Positions 1 through 5,730 of a DNA stretch of 7,853 nt are shown here, one piece after another; position 1 is the first letter of the stretch; each line of letters starts with the position of its first letter. Both the position numbers and the translations under genes were made by a program. Below the pieces are notes generated by a model. It searched no databases, was not told the origin of the DNA, and saw nothing but the letters and a program-made list of their open reading frames with translations. Origin of the DNA: an uncultured Collinsella sp. (GTDB lineage: Bacteria > Actinomycetota > Coriobacteriia > Coriobacteriales > Coriobacteriaceae); assembly GCA_959599615.1 (NCBI GenBank), contig CAUGKA010000091.1, positions 1 to 7,853 of the forward strand, given 5' to 3'.

Positions 1-1
1 C

Positions 2-448
2 GGCTCCATCCTCGCCAGCTACGGCGGTGGCCGTATCTCCGTCGAGCTCGCGCACTCCAAAATAACGAATGACCTGCTACCCTCGCAGATCGAAGGCGAG
101 CGTGGCACTATCCAGATCGACCATCTGTCCACGCCCCGCAATGTCCGCATCGACTATCGCGGCGATGTCGTACGCGGCTCGGCGACCGAGGCACCGCGCG
201 AACAGGGCGTCAACGGCCGCGTGCTCGACCTGCCCAAATCGAGCAACACTATGGAATACGAACTCACAGACTTTATCACCGCCATCGGCGGCATCGATAA
301 CGTTAAGGAAGAGATTTGGGAGACCCCGGCGGGACGCCACGAGCTTGGCCACTACCGCGATGTTACGCTTGTCTCACTGCGCATCATGGATGCCGTGCGC
401 CAGCAGGCCGGCATTACCTTCCCGGCCGACGCAGGCAAGCAGGCATAG
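2..448 (+). CDS. Gfo/Idh/MocA-family oxidoreductase, C-terminal part (5' end outside window)
   Basis: The reading frame is open from the left edge and ends with TAG at 446-448, giving 148 residues of a C-terminal domain. The early part (GGGRISVELAHSKITNDLLPS, then EGERGTIQI) has the pattern of the alpha/beta C-terminal domain of Gfo/Idh/MocA NAD(P)-dependent dehydrogenases, where a beta-sheet face carries a GTI(Q/R)I strand. The tail (GHYRDVTLVSLRIMDAVRQQAG) resembles the closing helix of these proteins, which often ends in a 'DAVRRSA'-like segment before the stop. The Rossmann NAD-binding half and catalytic EKP motif would lie to the left and cannot be seen, so the substrate cannot be predicted. 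The next gene begins 2 nt after the stop, which suggests translational coupling. Family assignment is by pattern recall, and the exact subfamily is open. Confidence 0.75.
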   Translation, partial: GSILASYGGGRISVELAHSKITNDLLPSQIEGERGTIQIDHLSTPRNVRIDYRGDVVRGSATEAPREQGVNGRVLDLPKSSNTMEYELTDFITAIGGIDNVKEEIWETPAGRHELGHYRDVTLVSLRIMDAVRQQAGITFPADAGKQA

Positions 449-450
449 CG

Positions 451-861
451 ATGGGCTTCTTCGATACGTTCTTCTCCAGCGTCACCGGCGGCAGTCGAGA
501 GCCTCAAAAACCATCAAACATCGAGCTCGAGTTGCGCCGCAGGCTTACTGTGCTCGCAAGCGACGAGGCCACTCAAGACACTCCCCTGCGCTATTTCCTG
601 CGCTGGGCGGGGCAAGTCCAGGGCGTTGGTTTTCGCTTTACCAACACCAACCTCGCGCAGGCACGCGCACTCACCGGCTGGGTGCGCAACATGGAAGACG
701 GCTCGGTCGAGATGGAGATACAGGGATCTCCGGCAAACATCCTATCTCATCTCGAGGCGCTTCATGCCTCCTACGAGCGCATGGGAACGCGTTTTCACCT
801 CGTAGAAGCCCAGGCCCAAGCCCCACTTGCCAATGAAGACAGTTTCATTCCTCGTTATTAG
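451..861 (+). CDS. acyP: Acylphosphatase with N-terminal extension
   Basis: Acylphosphatase hydrolyses the carboxyl-phosphate bond of acyl phosphates in the cytoplasm. The 136-residue product contains the signature GQVQGVGFR at about residues 54-62, with the catalytic arginine R62, and GWVRN at 76-80, with the catalytic asparagine N80. A GSVEMEIQG strand follows. Family members are usually about 90-100 residues, and the extra length here is a roughly 45-residue N-terminal part (MGFFDTFFSS onward) with no recognised motif. ATG 451 was chosen because it sits 2 nt behind the preceding stop, with a weak AGG-type ribosome site. The frame is open further left, but that stretch overlaps the oxidoreductase gene. 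A later start near residue 47 is conceivable but no better ribosome site is visible. It is probably co-transcribed with the oxidoreductase. Confidence 0.85.
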   Translation: MGFFDTFFSSVTGGSREPQKPSNIELELRRRLTVLASDEATQDTPLRYFLRWAGQVQGVGFRFTNTNLAQARALTGWVRNMEDGSVEMEIQGSPANILSHLEALHASYERMGTRFHLVEAQAQAPLANEDSFIPRY

Positions 862-886
862 TATTGTGTGCTAAATACGGTATCAT
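858..886 (+). promoter_or_regulatory. Candidate promoter and operator of the PerR-like gene
   Basis: A TATCAT box (881-886, one mismatch to TATAAT) lies 17 nt after a poor -35 box TTAGTA (858-863), which overlaps the acylphosphatase stop codon. The imperfect inverted repeat TTAG-N9-CTAA (858-874) covers the -35 region and spacer, where an autoregulating Fur-family repressor could bind. It is only loosely like a Per box, so this remains a weak candidate. Confidence 0.27.
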
Positions 887-922
887 TTACCTACGACCGT
901 TGATAGAAAAGAGGCGAGGCGC

Positions 923-1303
923 ATGGCGGTGCAAAGAAGGAATACCAGGCAGCGAAAGCTGGTTCTTGACGCCGTGCGCCAAAGCTACAACCATCCCACC
1001 GCCGACGAAATCTACAACGTCGTGCGCGCGCAGGATGACAAAATCAGCCGCGGCACGGTCTACCGCAACCTCAACCTCCTGGCCGATGCCGGGGAGATCC
1101 TCTCCATCAAGACACCAGGCGGCAGCCGCTTCGATCGCACGATCGAGCCGCATGCGCATATCATCTGCACCTCGTGCAGCCGCGTCATCGACGTACCGCT
1201 CCCCTTCGATGCCCAGCTCGACGCCAAGGCGTCCGAGCAAATCGGCTGGCACGTCACGTCGCACTACACCATCTTCGAGGGTCTCTGCCCCGACTGCCGG
1301 TAG
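923..1303 (+). CDS. perR: PerR-like Fur-family metal-dependent transcriptional regulator
   Basis: This 126-residue DNA-binding repressor has an N-terminal winged helix (NHPTADEIY at 23-31, SRGTVYRNLNLLADAG at 42-57) and a C-terminal dimerisation and metal domain. Structural zinc cysteines appear as CTSC (C82, C85) and CPDC (C122, C125). Lined up by memory with Bacillus subtilis PerR, the five regulatory-metal ligands are kept: H24, D71, H77, H79 and D90. In PerR two of these histidines are oxidised by peroxide, so peroxide sensing is the best guess, although Fur- or Zur-type roles cannot be excluded without an alignment. The ATG is preceded by a strong GAGGCGAGG ribosome site. The gene lies 61 nt behind the acylphosphatase gene, probably with its own promoter, and ends 15 nt from the convergent HAD gene. 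No peroxidase or rubrerythrin target is in view. Confidence 0.87.
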   Translation: MAVQRRNTRQRKLVLDAVRQSYNHPTADEIYNVVRAQDDKISRGTVYRNLNLLADAGEILSIKTPGGSRFDRTIEPHAHIICTSCSRVIDVPLPFDAQLDAKASEQIGWHVTSHYTIFEGLCPDCR

Positions 1304-1318
1304 ATGTTTGGGACATGC

Positions 1319-2116
1319 CTACTCAGCAAGTAGACGACGCAGCTCTTCTTCGACCGTGCACACGTAGCGGACACGGTCATTGACACCGCGCATGCTGGGA
1401 TTGCAGCTTTCCATCAGATAGGGATGGCCCACCACGTTGAGCATGTCGCGATCGTTTTCGTTATCTCCAAACGCCATCATTTCGTCAGGCGAGATCCCCA
1501 GTGCACGGCCATAATCGGCAAGCGCGGACCCCTTGCCCGAACCGAAACCGATAAAGTCCGTCCATTCGGTTCCCGACGTCATCACGTCAACACGGTCGCT
1601 AAAGAGGCACTCAAAATACTCCAGCGCCGCCGGCTGCTCCGCCTCGGGCGTCTGGAAGGCAATCTTAATGACATCCTCGTCAATGTCTTCGGGACGGTCG
1701 ACTACCGCCACATCACAATGGACCTCATAACGCAGGTGGTCAACAAACGCATCGTTGCTGCTCATGGTGTAGAGGTGTCCCTCGCACGAAAGGGTCACGT
1801 CGGCATGGGGGTACGCAACCACGGCATTCGCGATATCCATGGCCAGGCCACGCTCCATAGAACGCTTGACCACGGCACGCCCCTCGCTCATAACCAGGGC
1901 TCCGTTTTCGCATACATAGGCGAGTTCATCGGCCACCGGGGCAAACAGGTAGCGCAGGCTCGCGTATTGGCGACCGCTCGCCGGCATAAACACGATACCG
2001 CGACGATGCAGCTCATCGATAAGCTCAAAGGCCTCGGAACGCGGCTCGCGCTCCCCCGGATGCAGCAACGTGCCGTCCAAATCGCATGCAATCAGCTTAA
2101 TTCCCTCAAGGCCCAT
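1319..2116 (-). CDS. Cof-type HAD-superfamily (class IIB) sugar-phosphatase-like hydrolase
   Basis: The 265-residue product carries all four HAD motifs: the nucleophile motif DLDGTLL with D12 and D14, the motif II serine in PASGRQ (S47), the motif III lysine in SGKGSALADYGRALGI (K195), and the motif IV acidic pair GDNEND (D218, D222). The roughly 140-residue cap between motifs II and III is typical of the Cof/YbiV/YidA group, which dephosphorylates sugar phosphates, pyridoxal phosphate or nucleotide-related substrates in the cytosol. The exact substrate cannot be read from sequence. ATG at 2116 is preferred because GGGGGAAAG lies just upstream. The frame extends to 2176, but that start falls inside an intergenic hairpin and has no good ribosome site. 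The gene is downstream of the ureE-like gene on the same strand, separated by 83 nt containing the hairpin, and converges on perR. Confidence 0.88.
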   Translation of the reverse strand: MGLEGIKLIACDLDGTLLHPGEREPRSEAFELIDELHRRGIVFMPASGRQYASLRYLFAPVADELAYVCENGALVMSEGRAVVKRSMERGLAMDIANAVVAYPHADVTLSCEGHLYTMSSNDAFVDHLRYEVHCDVAVVDRPEDIDEDVIKIAFQTPEAEQPAALEYFECLFSDRVDVMTSGTEWTDFIGFGSGKGSALADYGRALGISPDEMMAFGDNENDRDMLNVVGHPYLMESCNPSMRGVNDRVRYVCTVEEELRRLLAE

Positions 2117-2147
2117 ATACTTTCCCCCAAAGCACCCCATCAACAGC

Positions 2148-2186
2148 AAGACGGGCTTTGAATAGTTGCCTCTCAAAGTCCGTCTT
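2148..2186 (-). terminator. Strong intergenic hairpin, possible terminator or processing site
   Basis: The arms AAGACGGGCTTTGA (2148-2161) and TCAAAGTCCGTCTT (2173-2186) form a 14-bp stem with one G-T wobble and an 11-nt loop, between the ureE-like and HAD genes. In the minus-strand transcript the stem is followed by GCTGTTGATG, which has no proper U-run. It could be a weak terminator of the slyD-ureE unit, an RNA stability element, or an attenuator before the HAD gene. Confidence 0.45.
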
Positions 2187-2199
2187 ACTCATACGCACG

Positions 2200-2778
2200 T
2201 TAACCGCGCGCCTTCTTTACGATCGTAAAGTCTGGAGCCATACTCACAACGGCATCCGCCGCACTCGACGCAAAGCGCCGGTCCGCATCGAGTTCACGGG
2301 TAACCACCGAGAGCCGAACGCCCTCGACGCCCCGGAGCATGCGGCCCAAAACAGGCTGCACCGGCGTATACATGCGCACGGTATGCTCGTCCGAATCGCC
2401 TCGGAAAAGCGGCGTGTGCATATTGCCGATCTCCCAGCACGCATGCGCAAGCGCAATCGAGTCCATGCGGTCGACTTCGACCAAATATACCTCGGCGCTG
2501 CGCAGGCGCACGACAACCGCCACGGGCACCCTGCCCGAACGGTCAATGGCGAGCACGTCGCCATCGGCAAGACGACCGCCGTCGACAGTATCCAGCCGAA
2601 CATCGATCGTGCGCCCCAGCTCCGTCACGCCCGCAAACGCGCATACATCAGCCTGGTCCCAATCGAGCAGGAGCTCGTCAACTTCAAAGACACCGCCCAG
2701 CTCCCGGCGAAGCAGGAGTTCATAGGACGGATCGTTGAGATTTCCCAAGCATGTCGTCGAAACCAAGCGTTCAGGCAT
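2200..2778 (-). CDS. ureE: UreE-like nickel metallochaperone
   Basis: UreE delivers nickel to the urease apoenzyme complex. The 192-residue product follows the UreE layout: an N-terminal stretch with GNLNDPSYE (12-20) and a VDELLLDWDQAD strand region (33-44), then LADGDVL (70-76), then the C-terminal metal-binding domain with LAHACWEIGNMHTP (110-123). H121 matches the conserved nickel-binding histidine of the GNRH motif in Klebsiella and Sporosarcina UreE. The final Gly-Val segment and ELDADRRF (162-169) also fit. It lacks the histidine-rich tail of some UreE proteins and ends DFTIVKKARG. The start ATG is 3 nt after the slyD stop, with GAGG eight bases upstream, which indicates coupled translation. 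No urease structural or other accessory genes are visible, so the protein may serve another nickel enzyme. The family call is by recalled alignment; the urease role itself is unsupported here. Confidence 0.8.
   Translation of the reverse strand: MPERLVSTTCLGNLNDPSYELLLRRELGGVFEVDELLLDWDQADVCAFAGVTELGRTIDVRLDTVDGGRLADGDVLAIDRSGRVPVAVVVRLRSAEVYLVEVDRMDSIALAHACWEIGNMHTPLFRGDSDEHTVRMYTPVQPVLGRMLRGVEGVRLSVVTRELDADRRFASSAADAVVSMAPDFTIVKKARG
2215..2230. repeat. Perfect 16-bp palindrome inside the 3' end of the ureE-like gene
   Basis: CTTTACGATCGTAAAG equals its own reverse complement. It lies in codons for the last residues before the stop (around D183 to K188). It could be a protein-binding site or part of RNA folding near the end of the gene, but coincidence within coding sequence is also possible. 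Confidence 0.5.
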
Positions 2779-2781
2779 ACT

Positions 2782-3210
2782 CTAGTCCTCGACCTCGACG
2801 AGCTCGATATCAAAGTTGAGATCCTTGCCGGCGAGCTCGTGGTTGGCGTCGAGCGTCACGGCCTCGGGCGTCACGTCGATGACGACGGCGGGGACGGGCA
2901 TGCCGCTCGGCGTGGACAGGAAGAGCTTCATGCCCTTCTCGATCTGCTCGATATTGGGGACCTGTTCGGCCGGGAAGGTCAGGACCATCTCGGGGTTGTG
3001 CTCGCCGTAGGCATCGGCAGCGGGAATGTGCACGGTCTTCTTCTCGCCCACCTGCATGTCGACAACAGCGGCGTCGAAGCCCTTGATCATCTGACCGGCG
3101 CCGCAGGTGAACTCCAGCGGCTCGCCGCGATCGTAAGAGCTATCGAACTGCGTGCCGTCGTCGAGCGTGCCACGATAATGGGTCTTGACCTTCTTGCCCT
3201 GGTTGGACAT
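2782..3210 (-). CDS. slyD: SlyD-type FKBP peptidyl-prolyl cis-trans isomerase
   Basis: The 142-residue protein has the SlyD arrangement: an FKBP domain split by an insert-in-flap (IF) chaperone domain. The first FKBP part runs from VKTHYRGTLDDGTQFDSS (8-25) to AAVVDMQVGEKKTVHIPAADAYGE (47-70), the IF domain covers about 71-125, and the FKBP strand resumes with NHELAGKDLNFDIELVEV (123-140). The NH-x-LAGK block is a SlyD hallmark. SlyD isomerises prolyl bonds, acts as a folding chaperone, and in several bacteria helps nickel loading of hydrogenase or urease. The Cys/His-rich metal-binding tail of Escherichia coli SlyD is absent; the chain ends VEVED. ATG 3210 has an excellent GGAGG site. The frame continues to 3240, but without comparable support. 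It is the first gene of the slyD-ureE unit. Confidence 0.92.
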   Translation of the reverse strand: MSNQGKKVKTHYRGTLDDGTQFDSSYDRGEPLEFTCGAGQMIKGFDAAVVDMQVGEKKTVHIPAADAYGEHNPEMVLTFPAEQVPNIEQIEKGMKLFLSTPSGMPVPAVVIDVTPEAVTLDANHELAGKDLNFDIELVEVED

Positions 3211-3330
3211 GGTAACCTCCGTGATAAGGGCGGCGCACAACGCGGGCCGCCGTGAACATATGGCGCTAACTATACCCTAGTCATACAATTCAATGACAGT
3301 TTGCAAAGAAACGCTGCAACCGGAGGAACC
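3211..3330. promoter_or_regulatory. Divergent promoter region between slyD and the M19 dipeptidase gene
   Basis: This 120-nt spacer is noticeably more A/T-rich in its middle (about 3255-3310) than the flanking genes. A minus-strand TATAGT box (3269-3274) could serve slyD and a plus-strand TACAAT box (3284-3289) could serve the dipeptidase. Neither has a convincing -35 box at the right distance. Strong ribosome sites lie at each end: GGAGG before slyD and GGAGG seven bases before the dipeptidase ATG. Confidence 0.45.
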
Positions 3331-4344
3331 ATGGCATATCCCGTATTTGACCTACACTGCGACACTGCCGACCGCATCGGCTGGGCCACGCTCGATCTCG
3401 ACCTGCGCTTTACCGCCGGCACCGATGGTTATTTCCCCGGCGACGAAACGCATCCGCAAGATTTCGACCTCATCGAGGGCAACGCCTGCGCCATCTCGCT
3501 CGCAAAGATCGGCAACACGCCGTGGGCACAGTGCTTCGCCACGTTTGTCCCCGACGAGATTCCCACCGCCCACGCCGCGCGCTTCCAGGCGCAGATCATG
3601 GCGCACATGAGCGGCCAGGCAATGCTTAACCACGACCGCATGGTCAACGTACGCAGCGCGGCAGACATTCGCCCTGCGCTCAAAGACGGCAAGGTCGCCT
3701 GCATCCACACCATCGAAAACGCCACGTTCTTTGCCGAGGACCCCGCGCTGATCGAGGTACTCAAGAGCCTGGGCGTGCTTATGTCGTCACTCAGCTGGAA
3801 CGCGCAGGGACCGCTCGCGAGCGGCCACGACACCCACGCCGGCCTCACCGCCGCCGGCATCGAGGCGCTTACGCAGATGGAGCACGCCGGCATGGTGCTC
3901 GACGTCTCCCACCTCAACGATGAGTGCTTTGACGAGGTCGCCGCCCGCGCCACGCGTCCCTTCGTCGCCAGCCACTCCAACTCCCGTGCGGTTTGCGGCG
4001 CCAAACGCAACCTTACCGACGACCAGTTCCGCACCATTCGCGACATGGGTGGCATCGTCGGCCTCAACTACTGCAGCGAGTTCCTTTCCAACGACGCAAC
4101 CGACAAGACCGCCGCAGACGTCACCTTCGACCAGCTGGCGGCGCATATCGAGCACTGGCTCGACCTGGGCGGCGAGGACGTCATCGCGCTCGGCGGCGAC
4201 TGGGACGGCGCCACGGTGCCCGCTTTCCTCTCCGATGCCAGCAAGATGCCTGAGTTCCAGAACATGCTCTCCAAGCACTTTGGCAAGACCGTGATGCAAA
4301 AGCTCTGCAGCGACAACGCGCTTGCCTTCTTTGAGCGTTATTAA
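3331..4344 (+). CDS. Membrane-dipeptidase-type peptidase (family M19)
   Basis: M19 enzymes are binuclear zinc dipeptidases related to renal dipeptidase and bacterial Acd/PepD-like enzymes; they cleave dipeptides, some with a D-residue. The 337-residue product shows the metal ligands in order: H9 and D11 in FDLHCDT, E129 in HTIENAT, H194 in LDVSHLN, H215 in VASHSNSRAV and D290 in LGGDWDG. The R226 region (AKRNLTDDQ) matches the substrate-binding segment. No signal peptide or membrane segment is visible at the start (MAYPVFDLHCDT), so it is predicted to be cytoplasmic. ATG 3331 was chosen for its CGGAGG ribosome site, although the frame opens at 3301. The gene is the first of a plus-strand pair with the YgjP-like gene 41 nt downstream. 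Length fits the family, and no lesion is visible. Confidence 0.92.
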   Translation: MAYPVFDLHCDTADRIGWATLDLDLRFTAGTDGYFPGDETHPQDFDLIEGNACAISLAKIGNTPWAQCFATFVPDEIPTAHAARFQAQIMAHMSGQAMLNHDRMVNVRSAADIRPALKDGKVACIHTIENATFFAEDPALIEVLKSLGVLMSSLSWNAQGPLASGHDTHAGLTAAGIEALTQMEHAGMVLDVSHLNDECFDEVAARATRPFVASHSNSRAVCGAKRNLTDDQFRTIRDMGGIVGLNYCSEFLSNDATDKTAADVTFDQLAAHIEHWLDLGGEDVIALGGDWDGATVPAFLSDASKMPEFQNMLSKHFGKTVMQKLCSDNALAFFERY

Positions 4345-4360
4345 TTTCACATCCCTTGAG

Positions 4361-4396
4361 CGGGCCGGCATGACGAACGGTCGACATGACGGCCCG
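4361..4396 (+). repeat. Inverted repeat around the start of the YgjP-like gene
   Basis: CGGGCCG (4361-4367) and CGGCCCG (4390-4396) are perfect 7-bp complements that enclose the ATG at 4386. The loop carries a direct repeat CATGACG (4369-4375 and 4385-4391), so two ATG triplets are presented 16 nt apart; only the second opens a long frame. There is no clear Shine-Dalgarno sequence. The fold could limit translation of the second gene, but no test is possible here. Confidence 0.45.
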
Positions 4397-5195
4397 TCCC
4401 CAAAACAAAGGACCGCGTTTTACGCAGCAGTTTAAGAGTTCCGCATACCGAACGGCTGGGACGCCCATCCCCGTCGTCGTTACCAAAAAGTGCGTCAAGA
4501 ACTTCAACCTACGCGTCACTTCGAGCGGTGAGGTCCACGCCAGCGCACCGCTCGGCGCCACCCGCGAGCGTATCGAAGCGTTTGTGAAGCGCAACAGCGC
4601 CTGGATTACCAGCCGACTTGCCCAGCGCGAGCAGCGTCAGGCGACGGCACGAGAGCCGCTCAGCCCCTCGTCCATCATTGCACTTTGGGGCAAGCCCATC
4701 ACGGTACAGGATGCACTCGATCACAACTTTGCATCACCCGCACCGCGACCCAAACAGGCCACCTTCGCAAGTTTTATGGGTACCGATGAATCGGACGAAG
4801 GCCCACAGGCCAAGCGGCACGCAATCCTCGACGGCCTAACGTCCGATGAGCTCCAAGCCCATATCGACCAGCTCTGTGCAACCGAGGTCACCACGGCGCT
4901 GTACGATATGGTGCACGCGTACGAAATCGCAATGGGCGTCACCGTGGCCCGCGTCTCCGTGCGCAGCATGAAAACGCGCTGGGGATCATGCACGCCCAAG
5001 ACCGGCGCCATTCGCATCGCACGCGAACTTGCCGCCTATCCCATCGAATGCCTCGACATGGTTGTCGCCCACGAGCTCGTCCACTTGCTCGAGCCAAGCC
5101 ACAATCAGCGATTCCACGCCCTGCTCGACACGTACTGTCCCAACAATAAAGCTCTGTCGCAGCGGCTCAAGCAGCCACCCATAGAGTCGTATTAG
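4386..5195 (+). CDS. YgjP/DUF45-type zinc metallopeptidase (M48-like)
   Basis: The 269-residue protein has the YgjP-like signature: KTRWGSCTPKTGAIRI (196-211), then the zinc site HELVH (H229, E230, H233) followed five residues later by H239 in LLEPSHNQRFH, i.e. HExxH-x5-H. Its N-terminal portion (about 30-100) resembles the beta-rich segment common in this family, while residues about 110-150 form a polar, probably flexible insert rich in P, S, D and E. Related proteins are called YgjP-like or WLM-type peptidases; their substrates are poorly known. ATG 4386 is the first possible start after an in-frame TGA at 4371-4373. It lacks a strong ribosome site and lies in an inverted repeat. The gene follows the M19 peptidase on the same strand and converges on folB with a 6-nt gap. 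Both plus-strand genes of this pair encode metal-dependent hydrolases. Confidence 0.88.
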   Translation: MTARPQNKGPRFTQQFKSSAYRTAGTPIPVVVTKKCVKNFNLRVTSSGEVHASAPLGATRERIEAFVKRNSAWITSRLAQREQRQATAREPLSPSSIIALWGKPITVQDALDHNFASPAPRPKQATFASFMGTDESDEGPQAKRHAILDGLTSDELQAHIDQLCATEVTTALYDMVHAYEIAMGVTVARVSVRSMKTRWGSCTPKTGAIRIARELAAYPIECLDMVVAHELVHLLEPSHNQRFHALLDTYCPNNKALSQRLKQPPIESY

Positions 5196-5201
5196 AACCG
5201 G

Positions 5202-5687
5202 TTAGCGCACGCGCTCGATCTCGACGCCGCAGCTTGCCAGGGGCAGGCCAACAGGAGCCCACGGCTTATCGAGCTTTATGCGCACACCAAGCAGCGAGGG
5301 ATAACGGCGCAGCAGCATCTGGGCTGTCCCCTCGGCTGCCGCCTCGATGAGCTTAAACGTATGCTCGCGCAGATAGCCATCGACATCGTGGCACACCGAG
5401 CCGTAGTCAATCGAGGCATCCAGGTTATCGTGCTCCCCCGCCGCGCGCAGGTCGGCATAGAGCACCAGAGAAACGATGAACTTCTGACCCAGCGCATTCT
5501 CCTCGGGATACACGCCATGGTTGGCAAAAACCTCAAGGCCGTCAATGACAATGCGATCGGCATGGCGCAGATCGTCATAGCTCACGTGAGGCACCGCCGT
5601 TGCGGTGGATATTTCGCCCCTTCCACGGCGGGCGAGCTCAGCACCTTCAGTCTTGGTTGCATTCTCGGGCAGTTTCTTGTTACTCAA
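5202..5687 (-). CDS. folB: Dihydroneopterin aldolase FolB
   Basis: FolB converts 7,8-dihydroneopterin to 6-hydroxymethyl-7,8-dihydropterin plus glycolaldehyde in folate synthesis. The core is residues about 44-161: DRIVIDGLEVFANHGVYPEEN (44-64), the catalytic glutamate E63, Y95 in IDYGSV, and the lysine K141 in the KPWAPVG segment that aligns with KPQAP of mycobacterial FolB. The closing CGVEIERVR is the usual last strand. The chain starts with about 43 extra residues (MSNKKLPENATKTEGAEL onward) that are polar and probably disordered. The proposed start is TTG at 5687, with AAGGAG nine bases upstream; a later start nearer D44 would give the usual length of about 120 residues. It lies 43 nt after the HD hydrolase gene in the same orientation, presumably as the last gene of the nrdG-folE-HD-folB series. 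folP and folK are not in the window. Confidence 0.9.
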   Translation of the reverse strand: MSNKKLPENATKTEGAELARRGRGEISTATAVPHVSYDDLRHADRIVIDGLEVFANHGVYPEENALGQKFIVSLVLYADLRAAGEHDNLDASIDYGSVCHDVDGYLREHTFKLIEAAAEGTAQMLLRRYPSLLGVRIKLDKPWAPVGLPLASCGVEIERVR

Positions 5688-5730
5688 CGCGATCGTCTCC
5701 TTCGTTTAGAACCCCGACCGCGCAAACTAA

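Noticed and set aside
69..836. A 255-codon plus-strand frame spanning the oxidoreductase end and the acylphosphatase gene
   Set aside because: It is out of frame with two recognised domains and is a low-complexity S/R/P-rich translation.
1304..1318. Shared terminator between convergent perR and the HAD gene
   Set aside because: The gap is 15 nt and contains no inverted repeat with a T-run on either strand.
1424..2161. A 245-codon open frame on the plus strand opposite the HAD phosphatase
   Set aside because: The minus strand carries all four HAD motifs; the antisense translation has no family signature.
2158..3255. A 365-codon open frame on the plus strand, antisense to slyD and the ureE-like gene
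   Set aside because: It is a shadow of GC-rich genes on the other strand. It has no recognisable domain and a composition rich in H, R, A and L, while the minus strand encodes two clear families with ribosome sites.
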